A stretch of 31,714 bases of DNA. Origin: Rhizobium sp. Q54. Lineage in GTDB: Bacteria > Pseudomonadota > Alphaproteobacteria > Rickettsiales > UBA1997. The notes under the pieces are model-generated. The model searched no databases. It worked only from the letters and a program-made list of their open reading frames with translations, and had not been told where the DNA came from. This document shows positions 1 to 7,974 of this stretch, piece after piece. The first letter of the stretch is position 1. Each line of letters starts with the position of its first letter. Location: positions 1 through 31,714 of the forward strand of contig CAMBES010000001.1 of assembly GCA_945865855.1 (NCBI GenBank), given 5' to 3'. A program made the position numbers and the translations under genes.

Positions 1-28
1 AAAAAAGCAAAGACGCCGCGATAAGAAA

Positions 29-51
29 CCACATTTTATGTGATTTTTTTT
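29..51 (+). terminator. weak intrinsic terminator-like hairpin
   Basis: A 5-bp stem (CACAT / ATGTG) with a TTT loop is followed by A and a run of eight T on the + strand. It would suit the end of a rightward gene lying left of the window, converging on the leftward locus. The stem is short and AT-rich, so the call is tentative. Confidence 0.3.
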
Positions 52-124
52 CCGCTAAAAAATGATAGGAAAAAAGACAAATAGGAAGAAAGACAAAGAT
101 GAAGGCTAGAGAGTTAAATAACAT

Positions 125-2044
125 TTAACGCCCTTTAATTGATTTAAAAACACCCAAAAAAGACTTCGACGCAGCTTTTAATTTTCCAATCCCAGCTCTT
201 ATTTTAAGTAATTTTTTAGCAATCTTCTCAACCTCTCTTTCTCTTTGCCTTAAACTTAACAACTCTCTCCAAGTAGCAATACCAAGAACTCGCATCGCAA
301 TTCTATTTTTTATTTTCACCTCTTCTTGGGCAGAAATTTTACTATTAGAATCGTGAATATTCATCTGCATCGTTAATTCTGGCATCCAATAAAACTTCAG
401 CCCTTCTTTGTACATTAGCGCCGCAAAATACAAATCTTCGCAATCGTGAATGAGTGGATCGATTAAAATATCGGACGTTAAGCTGCTTTTCTTAATCATA
501 AAACATGGATGAACAGGATGGTTTAAGCTCATCATCTCTTCGTAATTAACCTTACCAAACCCTCCCAAATTATAAGAGCTTTCCTTACCAGTAAGCTTAC
601 CCAGACTCATCATAAGATCGGTCATGCAAGCTCCTGGAAGAGTTTTTGCCAAAGAACTATTGTTTTTATAAACCCTTCCGGAATACACAAAATCGGCATC
701 ATATTTCGCATCAAAAAACTCCACCATTTTGGAAGCGTGGTTTGGATACCACAAATCGTCATCATCAAGCAAAGCTACGTATTCACCGCTTGAAGCTTTG
801 ATGCCATTTAGAATTAAGCTACTGCGAATATTTGACACCGACTCAATTATGACTAATTTTTCAAAACAATCTTCCAAAGATTTTGTAAGTTCGAGCAATT
901 CTTGATTTTTTTTATACAACACGAGTATCAACTCGATTCTTTTGTAAGTTTGATCAGCTAAAGATTTCAAGGTCTTTAAAACCATATCCTTCGATCTTCC
1001 TCCAGATCTAACAATCACACTAACCAAAGGGGCCTCGCCATCTTTTTTATAGCCAATACTAAGGTAATTTTTTCTCATAACTTCGTGATGAAAAGCTATT
1101 AACTTACTCAACATTTTTTCAGCAGAGAGCTTGTGGCAAAAAATTTCATGAGCTTTTTTGGCTTTAATTTTTGCATCTTCCGGATTTTTTCTAGCCCACT
1201 GCACATGAGACAAAATCTGCTTCGACATCTCATTTTCATCCCGACTTGTTACGTAAAGCAACGAATCTCCAAAAATTTCTCGGTAAAATTTTAGATCATC
1301 CGCAATACACAAAGCTCCGCTTGCGACCACTTCATATATTCTATTGTTTCCCAGACCATCTTCATAAAAATCATGAGAGCTTAGAGCCAAGCCAATTCCA
1401 CAAGATCTGTAAATGTCTAATAAATTTTCTGAATCTTCAAAATCAACCGCACCCTTAACGCAATTTTTATTTTTTATCCAAGACCATCCTTCCGCTTTTC
1501 CGTAAAGCTCTAAAAAGTTTTCTTTCTCTGACAAAATTGACAAAAGCCTTTCAAACCTAGGCCTCTTTTTCCCACCAAAGCCACCGCTGATCATCTCCCA
1601 ATTATTACCAAAATAGGCTAGTCTAGGCTCTTTGAAATTAACTTGATCACTAAACTTGGTTTCCAGCTGAGAGTTTGCAAATGTAAGCAAGTTGCAATTC
1701 TTTGAATAAAAAAAACACATATCTGAAATGGCCTGAGCAACGGTTTCGGACTGAGTTAAGTAGCCATCAAAAGTTAAATATGCTCGTAGGTCATTTTCAT
1801 TTTTTAACCTTAAACTTATCGCCTCGTTAAAAATGACGTAAGTTGGAATCTCGCAAAATTTAGGAGTAAAGCTTGAATGAGAGACGATAAAATTCGGAGC
1901 AAATTTTACAATTTCATCGCCGTCACAAAAGGACTCGATCTCTAAATCAGTTCCATCAAGAGACTTAATTTTTTTATAAACGGAATCGGACGCATTCTCA
2001 GCAGCAACTTTCTTTTTGTAGGGATTAAAAATTGCAATTTTCAT
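125..2044 (-). CDS. two-domain glycosyltransferase (CgeB/GT1-like + GT2)
   Basis: This 639-residue protein joins two glycosyltransferase units. Residues about 1-330 resemble the CgeB/YkvP-type GT-B family: a C-terminal nucleotide-sugar half contains the stretch GLGNNRIYEVVASGALCIAD, typical of the donor-binding region. Residues about 338-600 are a GT-A family 2 domain starting VSVIVRSGG, with the metal/nucleotide motif DDDDLW at 427-432. It presumably adds two sugars of the surface polysaccharide on the cytoplasmic face of the membrane; no transmembrane segment is apparent. It is the last gene of the leftward run, 2 bp behind the E1 fusion, so it is probably co-transcribed. Donor and acceptor cannot be read from the sequence. 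The fold assignment is firm for the GT2 half and fair for the N-terminal half. Confidence 0.8.
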   Translation of the reverse strand: MKIAIFNPYKKKVAAENASDSVYKKIKSLDGTDLEIESFCDGDEIVKFAPNFIVSHSSFTPKFCEIPTYVIFNEAISLRLKNENDLRAYLTFDGYLTQSETVAQAISDMCFFYSKNCNLLTFANSQLETKFSDQVNFKEPRLAYFGNNWEMISGGFGGKKRPRFERLLSILSEKENFLELYGKAEGWSWIKNKNCVKGAVDFEDSENLLDIYRSCGIGLALSSHDFYEDGLGNNRIYEVVASGALCIADDLKFYREIFGDSLLYVTSRDENEMSKQILSHVQWARKNPEDAKIKAKKAHEIFCHKLSAEKMLSKLIAFHHEVMRKNYLSIGYKKDGEAPLVSVIVRSGGRSKDMVLKTLKSLADQTYKRIELILVLYKKNQELLELTKSLEDCFEKLVIIESVSNIRSSLILNGIKASSGEYVALLDDDDLWYPNHASKMVEFFDAKYDADFVYSGRVYKNNSSLAKTLPGACMTDLMMSLGKLTGKESSYNLGGFGKVNYEEMMSLNHPVHPCFMIKKSSLTSDILIDPLIHDCEDLYFAALMYKEGLKFYWMPELTMQMNIHDSNSKISAQEEVKIKNRIAMRVLGIATWRELLSLRQREREVEKIAKKLLKIRAGIGKLKAASKSFLGVFKSIKGR

Positions 2045-2046
2045 TA

Positions 2047-4098
2047 TTAAAACGGCCCTTTAAATTCTTCTAACTCTTCGTTTTTTACATTAAGTTTTGA
2101 CCAGTCAATCCTCTCACATGCAAGCATTTCACAGACTTTATTCGAGATGGTTTTGCTGTTTGGATAGAATAAATCTTCGAGTGATTTTGTTGTCGGACAC
2201 GTTGTCGCTGCAAAGCCCCTGCGCGCGATTTGGATTTTCTTATTCGGGAATTCTTCGCAAATTCTTGCGATGATTTCTGCCGATGTTCCGAACTCAACCC
2301 AACCATTATCAACCACTAAAATTTTTCCGGTTTTAGCGACAGATTTTTTGATCAATTCAATATCGAGTGGATTTATCCAAATTGGATCAATCACTTCGGC
2401 ACTAACTCCAATCGACTCAAGATGATGCGCTGCACGAGTCGCCTCCAGAGCCATGTGCGAGATGCCAACAACAGTAATATCTTTTCCTTCTTTGACGATT
2501 CTACCTTTACCAATTTCCATTTCAAAAGCGTCTACAGGCACGTAACTCTTAGAATTACAAAGCAAACGATGCTCCATAAAAATCACCGGATTATTGTCGC
2601 GAATCGCCGCGATCAAACATCCTTTCGCATCGTGAGCATTAGACGGAGCTACAACACGCATTCCAGGAATATGCGCGAATAGTGAATGGAGAGCTTGTGA
2701 ATGTTGTGCACCCTGCCCCCAAGATCTACCAATCATCGTACGCACAACCAGTGGAATAGACAGCGCGCCATTATACATGTAATGCGCTTTTGCTGCCATG
2801 TTGATGAGTTGATTCGCTGCCAGCGTCATAAAATCCATTCTGATGTGAACGTGAATTGGACGTAAGCCATACATCGCCGCACCTACCGCTACACCAGTCA
2901 TCGCATCTTCAGAAAGTGGGGTTCCGAATAATCTTTCTGGTCCGAATTTTTCGATTCCATCAGTTGAGCCTTGGATTTTTTTGTGATCGTCAACATCTAA
3001 ACCAAAAACAAAAACTTTTTCATCGCGCGCCATTTCTTGAATGCAGGCTTCCGCAATTGCATCAACGTAGCGAATTAATTTCTGCTCAGATTTTTTTGTG
3101 ATCACTTTGTCTTTGATCTTCTCAAGCCTTGGTGCGAGGACGTTCTCGAATAATTCTTTTACGCCAGGAAATTTTGATTTCTCAGAAAAATCGATTGAGT
3201 CAGAAATTTTTTTCTCAACTTTTTTGGTAATTTTTTTCACTTCATCAGCATCAAGCATTTTTGCCAAAACGGCAATCTGATCATTGGCAAGCCAGGTTTT
3301 ATATGTGTCGAGACAGCGATAATCTTCGTTTAAATCTTCAGTTGGACCAACATGTTCTTTGTAGCGATAAGTATGACATTCGATAAAAATTGGCCCGCTT
3401 TCTGGATTATTTTTAATCTCATTTAGAGCTTTTTCGGTCACTTCGCGAATCTTAAAAACATCGCCGTCAGTAACGCGGAAAGTCTTGATTCCGTAGGTCG
3501 CAATACGTTCACAAATTTTGTCAGTTGGCCATCTGCGCTCGATTGGATTATGAATCGCCAAACCATTATTTTCGCACAAGAAAATCATCGGCAACTTATG
3601 AAGTGCGGCAAAATTTATACTTTCAGAAAAACATCCTTCTTCAGTTGCGCCGTCACCAAAAAATGAAACGACAACTCTTTGCTTACCAGTTTTTTTTGCT
3701 TCACGCTTCAATGCCATCGCATAGCCTGTAGCCACGGGAATCGTGGTTCCAACCACGGCAGACGCGCCCATGATTCCGTGATTCATATCGATCAAATGCA
3801 TCGACCCAGCCTTACCGCCAGCGCAGCCATCTTTTTTTCCGTAAAGTTCCGCCATCATTTTATTGAGATCTCCACCCTTGGCAATGTGAGTGGCGTGACA
3901 TCTGTAAGTGTTCGAAACGATATCATCTTTCGCTAAAATATCACAAACGCCGACAGCTACAGCCTCTTGACCAATCGATAAATGCACAGGACTTTTAATG
4001 GCATCAGTGTGATAAATTCCCGCGATCTTTTCTTCGAATTTTCTGATAAGTAACATCGACTCATAAAGACGTGAAACTAGATTCTTGCTTTGTGTCAT
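2047..4098 (-). CDS. fused thiamine-diphosphate dehydrogenase E1 alpha-beta
   Basis: A 683-residue fusion of the two subunits of a 2-oxoacid dehydrogenase E1. Residues 1 to about 330 are E1-alpha, with the thiamine-diphosphate motif GDG (148-150) through NN (177-178). Residues about 338-683 are E1-beta, with the TPLSEDAMTG stretch carrying the expected catalytic Glu (397). E1 enzymes decarboxylate a 2-oxoacid and pass on the acyl unit. No E2, E3 or lipoyl domain is encoded nearby, and the flanking genes are glycosyltransferases, so a role in a classical dehydrogenase complex is unlikely. Related E1-like pairs in deoxysugar pathways (avilamycin AviB1/B2, aldgamycin) are proposed to attach a two-carbon branch to a keto sugar; a similar role here is inference. 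Alternatives are acetoin- or branched-chain-type E1 activity. The family call is strong, the substrate unknown. Confidence 0.85.
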   Translation of the reverse strand: MTQSKNLVSRLYESMLLIRKFEEKIAGIYHTDAIKSPVHLSIGQEAVAVGVCDILAKDDIVSNTYRCHATHIAKGGDLNKMMAELYGKKDGCAGGKAGSMHLIDMNHGIMGASAVVGTTIPVATGYAMALKREAKKTGKQRVVVSFFGDGATEEGCFSESINFAALHKLPMIFLCENNGLAIHNPIERRWPTDKICERIATYGIKTFRVTDGDVFKIREVTEKALNEIKNNPESGPIFIECHTYRYKEHVGPTEDLNEDYRCLDTYKTWLANDQIAVLAKMLDADEVKKITKKVEKKISDSIDFSEKSKFPGVKELFENVLAPRLEKIKDKVITKKSEQKLIRYVDAIAEACIQEMARDEKVFVFGLDVDDHKKIQGSTDGIEKFGPERLFGTPLSEDAMTGVAVGAAMYGLRPIHVHIRMDFMTLAANQLINMAAKAHYMYNGALSIPLVVRTMIGRSWGQGAQHSQALHSLFAHIPGMRVVAPSNAHDAKGCLIAAIRDNNPVIFMEHRLLCNSKSYVPVDAFEMEIGKGRIVKEGKDITVVGISHMALEATRAAHHLESIGVSAEVIDPIWINPLDIELIKKSVAKTGKILVVDNGWVEFGTSAEIIARICEEFPNKKIQIARRGFAATTCPTTKSLEDLFYPNSKTISNKVCEMLACERIDWSKLNVKNEELEEFKGPF

Positions 4099-4114
4099 AA
4101 TTAAAATTTTAAAA

Positions 4115-5041
4115 ATGGTTTATCCTAAAATCACAATCATCACTCCGGTAAAAAATTCAGCAAAAACTTTGGAGAAATCCATTAAAAGTTTGTTGCAACA
4201 AAATTACCCAAATCTGGAATATATTATCATGGATGGAGGCTCAATTGACGGCACTCTAGACGTTATAAAAAAATACGAAAAAAATATCACTTATTGGCAA
4301 AGCAAGAACGATGGTAGCAACGTAGTAGCGCACATTGAAGGAATAAAAAAAGCCAGTGGAGAAATTGTCGCCTTTCTCAATGCTGATGATTTTTATGAAC
4401 CAGAAATTTTGAAAAAAGCTGGCGCAGACTTTGCAGAAGATTCTTCGCTAGATATCATTTCCTTCCGTTTTAGAACCATAAAAAATGATAAGGTTAATGA
4501 AGAAGTAGCCCTTCAAGACATCGATCTAAACAAAAATAAAGTTACAGCCGCACTCGGAATTAATGCGCGCTTTTTCAAGAAAGATCTGTTTTATAAATAT
4601 GGCTTTCCCCTTACAAATGACGACCGCGGCAGAGTTCTCATCAGCAATGATTTAGAATATATTACCCGTCTTCTTCTCAAAGGCGTCAAAAACAAAAGTG
4701 TCGATTATATCGGGTATAATTACGTCATCCATGATGATTCTTTGACCTTCTCTAAAAGCCACGCAACTAAGATTCGTCTTTGCGAGGATAAAATTTTTAT
4801 CGCTAAAAAATTTCTCAATTCATCTGAATTCAATTTAGCAAAAACCTGGCGCAAAACTTTTAAGAAATGGATCAAGAAATATCGCGCGATGCTTGTAGCT
4901 AGCCACCTCAAGCAAGGTCACCTAAAAGAAGCGAAAGAAAATTTTCTTGCTGGAAGCGAAGAAAATGGATTCATCAAATTTGCTTTCTACTCAGTTAAGA
5001 CACTGATTCGAAGCAGAAAAGAGAAGGGAGTTGGTTTTTAA
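4115..5041 (+). CDS. family 2 glycosyltransferase
   Basis: A 308-residue GT-A glycosyltransferase beginning KITIITPVKNSAKTLEKSI, with MDGGSIDGT (39-47) for nucleotide binding and LNADDF (88-93) as the metal-binding DxD equivalent. This pattern matches WcaA/WfgS-like GT2 enzymes of O-antigen or capsule loci. I start it at the ATG at 4115; an upstream in-frame TTG at 4085 would run into the divergent E1 gene and adds no conserved sequence. It is the only rightward gene inside the otherwise leftward sugar locus. Its start is only 16 bp from the E1 start, so its promoter must lie within the E1 coding region, and its last 47 bp overlap the end of the hddC-gmhB gene on the other strand. The acceptor and donor are unknown. 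Confidence 0.85.
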   Translation: MVYPKITIITPVKNSAKTLEKSIKSLLQQNYPNLEYIIMDGGSIDGTLDVIKKYEKNITYWQSKNDGSNVVAHIEGIKKASGEIVAFLNADDFYEPEILKKAGADFAEDSSLDIISFRFRTIKNDKVNEEVALQDIDLNKNKVTAALGINARFFKKDLFYKYGFPLTNDDRGRVLISNDLEYITRLLLKGVKNKSVDYIGYNYVIHDDSLTFSKSHATKIRLCEDKIFIAKKFLNSSEFNLAKTWRKTFKKWIKKYRAMLVASHLKQGHLKEAKENFLAGSEENGFIKFAFYSVKTLIRSRKEKGVGF

Positions 5042-6203
5042 GCACCAAGAATTTCTTCCCGATTCTCGACGCTTCAGCCGCCCTCATATCGGTTTCATTA
5101 TCGCCAAGCATTAGAGATTTTTTTGGATCGATGTTAAATTCTTCAATTGCCTTCAGAAGCATGCCAGGAGAGGGTTTGCGATCAAATGAGTTTTGGCGAT
5201 ATTTTTCAATTTTTCCTTCTGGGTGACATGGGCAGTAAAAAGTTTTGGTGATTTTTATTTCGCGTTTTTGGAACTCACTTTCCATCCATTTCGTTAGCTC
5301 GAGAAATTCTTCTTCGCTGTAAAAACCTTTGGCGATTCCGCCTTGGTTTGTTACTACGATTAACAAATATCCAAGATCTTGTGCGCGTTTGCAGAGATCA
5401 AAAATTCCATCGATAAAATCAAATTTTTCCTTCTCAAAAACATGGCCATGATCGATGTTAATTACTCCGTCGCGATCGAGAAATAATGCTTTGTTTTTAA
5501 TGAAATTTGACAGCTCTTTTTGTGCTCTTGCGTAATCTTCAGGAATGCCAATATCGATGAAATATCCTTCAGCTGTAAAGGCTTGCGGCTCAAGCCATGA
5601 AAGCTCTTTTGCTAAAAAGTCTGACTCAAAAGAAAATGCTTCTGGAACTGAGAATCTTTTAAAAATTTTTGGATCCAAAAGATAAATCCCCCCATTAATG
5701 AATCCTTCACTCGATGTCATCCCGAGTTTGTCTAAGGGTTTTTCTTCGAAATTTTTGATCACAAAATTCTCATCAAAAACTACGCGTCCGTAACGACTAC
5801 AATCATCCATCTTGCGCAAAACCATTGTCAGATTTTTCTTGTGAGCGGCGAATAATTTTTGGTAATCAACTTGCAAAAAACTGTCACCATTCAACACCAA
5901 AACTGGCTGATTTTGATCAATAAATTTTAGTGAATTTATAATTGCTCCACCGGTACCTAGAGGCTTGTCTTCTCTCGCGTAAGAGACGCTCATCCCCAAA
6001 TAATTATCACTAAAATATTCAACGATTTTTTCTTGCAGATAACCAACTGAAATCACCACTTTTTTTACGCCGTGATTGCGCAAATTCTGCAAAAGATAAG
6101 CCAAAAAAGGTTTACCAGCAATATCCGCCAACGGTTTTGGTACATCCTTTACAACCTCTTTTAATCTAGTTCCAAAGCCACCCGCTAAAATTATCGCCTG
6201 CAT
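4995..6203 (-). CDS. hddC-gmhB: fused heptose-1-P nucleotidyltransferase / heptose-1,7-bisphosphate 7-phosphatase
   Basis: A 402-residue bifunctional enzyme. Residues 1 to about 230 form a sugar-1-phosphate nucleotidyltransferase (GGFGTR at 8-13, VPKPL at 21-25, NGDSF at 105-109) of the HddC type, expected to make GDP-D-glycero-alpha-D-manno-heptose. Residues about 237-390 are a GmhB-type HAD phosphatase: FLDRDG with D243 and D245, VTNQGG (284-289), RKPSPGM (342-348) and GDNETD (367-372). It would perform steps 3 and 4 of the GDP-heptose route, with GmhA and HddA next door supplying steps 1 and 2. Of the usual GmhB zinc ligands (C, H, C, C) the first part reads CPCHP (324-328), while the CxC before RKP is replaced by SFD, so the zinc site seems lost or altered. 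The ATG start gives a complete nucleotidyltransferase N-terminus. The nucleotide (GDP) is inferred from the neighbouring HddA. Confidence 0.85.
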   Translation of the reverse strand: MQAIILAGGFGTRLKEVVKDVPKPLADIAGKPFLAYLLQNLRNHGVKKVVISVGYLQEKIVEYFSDNYLGMSVSYAREDKPLGTGGAIINSLKFIDQNQPVLVLNGDSFLQVDYQKLFAAHKKNLTMVLRKMDDCSRYGRVVFDENFVIKNFEEKPLDKLGMTSSEGFINGGIYLLDPKIFKRFSVPEAFSFESDFLAKELSWLEPQAFTAEGYFIDIGIPEDYARAQKELSNFIKNKALFLDRDGVINIDHGHVFEKEKFDFIDGIFDLCKRAQDLGYLLIVVTNQGGIAKGFYSEEEFLELTKWMESEFQKREIKITKTFYCPCHPEGKIEKYRQNSFDRKPSPGMLLKAIEEFNIDPKKSLMLGDNETDMRAAEASRIGKKFLVLKNQLPSLFCFESVS

Positions 6204-6228
6204 TTATTTTAAGTAATTATTCATCGCT

Positions 6229-6307
6229 TCATCCCTGCGAAGGCGGGGATCCAGGAGAACTCACAGCACGCTGGAAAATTACTGGATCCCCGCCTTCGCG
6301 GGGATGA
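6229..6307. repeat. palindromic element, copy A
   Basis: Terminal inverted repeats of about 25 bp of the type TCATCCCTGCGAAGGCGGG and its complement flank a core of about 30 bp. The element fills most of the 118-bp gap between hddC-gmhB and gmhA. It is GC-rich compared with its surroundings and could form a long hairpin in the transcript. Confidence 0.85.
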
Positions 6308-6321
6308 CGCGGAGAAATATG

Positions 6322-6924
6322 TTATTTTTTATTTTTTGGGTCGTGAGTTGCGCCGAAAAAATAATCTTCAATCAAAGCGCAAATTATGTGACCAGCGGCA
6401 ATGTGACCTTCTTGAATTTTAGGAGTTTCGTCGGAAGGAATATTGATTTGGTAATCAGCAATCGCGCCAATATCACGACCATTTTCACCTAAGAATCCAA
6501 CCGCGATGATTTTTTTTGCTTTCGCTGCCTTCAAGGCTTCGAGCACATTTTTGCTACGACCGGAAGTTGAAATTCCGATCAATACATCGCCAGCCTGCCC
6601 TACGGCCTCAAGCTGACGCGAGAATGAATGAAGATAACCGTAATCATTGCCAATAGCCGTCAAGGCAGATGTATCAACGCTTAACGCCATCGCATTTAAA
6701 GGTGGACGATCGTAGGAAAGTTTGCTCACCAGCTCCGCTGACAAATGTTGTGAATCAGCAGCGCTGCCGCCATTGCCGCAAAATATGATTTTTCTGCCCT
6801 GCTTCAATGATTCGATACAGGTTTTCGCAACAGTTTCGATGTCGCGATGTAATTTTTCGTCAGCTAAAATTTTTTCAAAAACATCGCGCGTTTTTGTGAA
6901 TTCAGAAATTATGTAATTTTTCAT
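6322..6924 (-). CDS. gmhA: sedoheptulose-7-phosphate isomerase GmhA
   Basis: A 200-residue SIS-domain isomerase that converts sedoheptulose 7-phosphate to D-glycero-D-manno-heptose 7-phosphate, the first committed step of bacterial heptose nucleotide synthesis. The signature GNGGSAADSQHLSAEL begins at residue 50. H60, E64, Q171 and H179 match the spacing of the E. coli GmhA metal/active-site residues (His61, Glu65, Gln172, His180). The phosphate-binding STSGRS loop is at 119-124. Length equals the family norm. The start ATG overlaps the hddA stop by 4 bp, so translation is probably coupled. Downstream lies palindromic element A, which may set relative transcript levels of gmhA and hddC-gmhB. 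Confidence 0.93.
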   Translation of the reverse strand: MKNYIISEFTKTRDVFEKILADEKLHRDIETVAKTCIESLKQGRKIIFCGNGGSAADSQHLSAELVSKLSYDRPPLNAMALSVDTSALTAIGNDYGYLHSFSRQLEAVGQAGDVLIGISTSGRSKNVLEALKAAKAKKIIAVGFLGENGRDIGAIADYQINIPSDETPKIQEGHIAAGHIICALIEDYFFGATHDPKNKK

Positions 6925-7970
6925 TTGTTGATTCTCCAGCTCTGCGAACCCTCGTCAACAAAGTGACAAGGCATGGTTCGACCAGCTTTTTCTTGTTCAA
7001 GTAAGCGTATAATTTTCATTCTTTTTGACGGCGGTACCAAAAACATAATGAAGCCACCGCCGCCAGCACCGGAAATTTTTCCAGACATAGCGCCAGCATC
7101 CATAACCAGGTCATAAATGCGGTCGATATTAGAATTAGAAATTTTTGCTGAGGCTGATTTTTTTGCTTCCCATCCTCGCCTCATTGATTCGGCAATTGCT
7201 TTAATGTCACCTCTCAACAATGCATCCTTCATTTCAAAAGACTCTTGCTTGATTGCTAACATTGACTTGATGACCTCTTCTGATTTATTTTCGATGTTAT
7301 TATTTTGCTCTTCAATGATTGCTCCTGAGTCACGCGAGACGCCGGTATAGAATAAAATTAGAGATTGCTCGAGTTCAGATAAAATCCACTTACGCACCTT
7401 CAATGGATTGATGATCGTTCGGTCATTTTTGTAAAATTCCATGAAATTTACACCGCCAAAAGTTGCAGCATATTGATCCTGCTTTCCGCCTTTCATCTGC
7501 AAATCTTGACGCTCAATTTCGTAAGCAAGTTTAGCGATATCGTAATCTCCGAAAGGAATGGAGAGAAATTCGACGTAAGCCTTGATTATTGATACCACTA
7601 AGGTTGAAGAGGAACCAAGCCCTGACCCAGGGGGAGAATCGCAATAAGTCGTCATCTTAAAAGCACCGATCGGATGACCTTTATTACAATCTTTAACGAT
7701 GCGATTGTAGATCGCCTTATGTAGCTTCAGAGCTCCTGTTGGCTCAATGTAATCGGTAAGCGCAATTTCAAATTCTTCGCCAATGTCGGAAGCAACGAAT
7801 CTAATTTTTCCGTTATGTTTTGGCTTCAGAGTGCAGCATGCGTAAAGATCAATTGTCGCATTCAAAACACAGCCGCCATAATTAGAATAGAAAGATTCCA
7901 TGTCTGTTCCGCCACCGGCTAAACCTAGGCGAAGTGGTGATCGCGAGCGAACTAAAAATAATTCTGACAT
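6921..7970 (-). CDS. hddA: D-glycero-D-manno-heptose 7-phosphate kinase (GHMP)
   Basis: A 349-residue GHMP-family kinase. It phosphorylates C1 of D-glycero-alpha-D-manno-heptose 7-phosphate to the 1,7-bisphosphate, which commits the pathway to the alpha anomer and GDP activation instead of the ADP route of LPS core heptose. Visible motifs: RSPLRLGLAGGGTD near the N-terminus, the GHMP ATP loop DSPPGSGLGSSST at 111-123, and the C-terminal KISGAGGGGFIMF motif. It overlaps gmhA by 4 bp and follows the dehydratase gene by 4 bp, so these are one operon. Length is normal for HddA. A fucokinase-type activity is an alternative for this family, but the gmhA/hddC/gmhB context decides for HddA. Confidence 0.9.
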   Translation of the reverse strand: MSELFLVRSRSPLRLGLAGGGTDMESFYSNYGGCVLNATIDLYACCTLKPKHNGKIRFVASDIGEEFEIALTDYIEPTGALKLHKAIYNRIVKDCNKGHPIGAFKMTTYCDSPPGSGLGSSSTLVVSIIKAYVEFLSIPFGDYDIAKLAYEIERQDLQMKGGKQDQYAATFGGVNFMEFYKNDRTIINPLKVRKWILSELEQSLILFYTGVSRDSGAIIEEQNNNIENKSEEVIKSMLAIKQESFEMKDALLRGDIKAIAESMRRGWEAKKSASAKISNSNIDRIYDLVMDAGAMSGKISGAGGGGFIMFLVPPSKRMKIIRLLEQEKAGRTMPCHFVDEGSQSWRINK

Positions 7971-7974
7971 TGAG

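Noticed and set aside
4085..4114. TTG start for the + strand GT2 gene
   Set aside because: The added residues are not conserved and the start would lie inside the divergent E1 gene; ATG 4115 gives the standard GT2 N-terminus.
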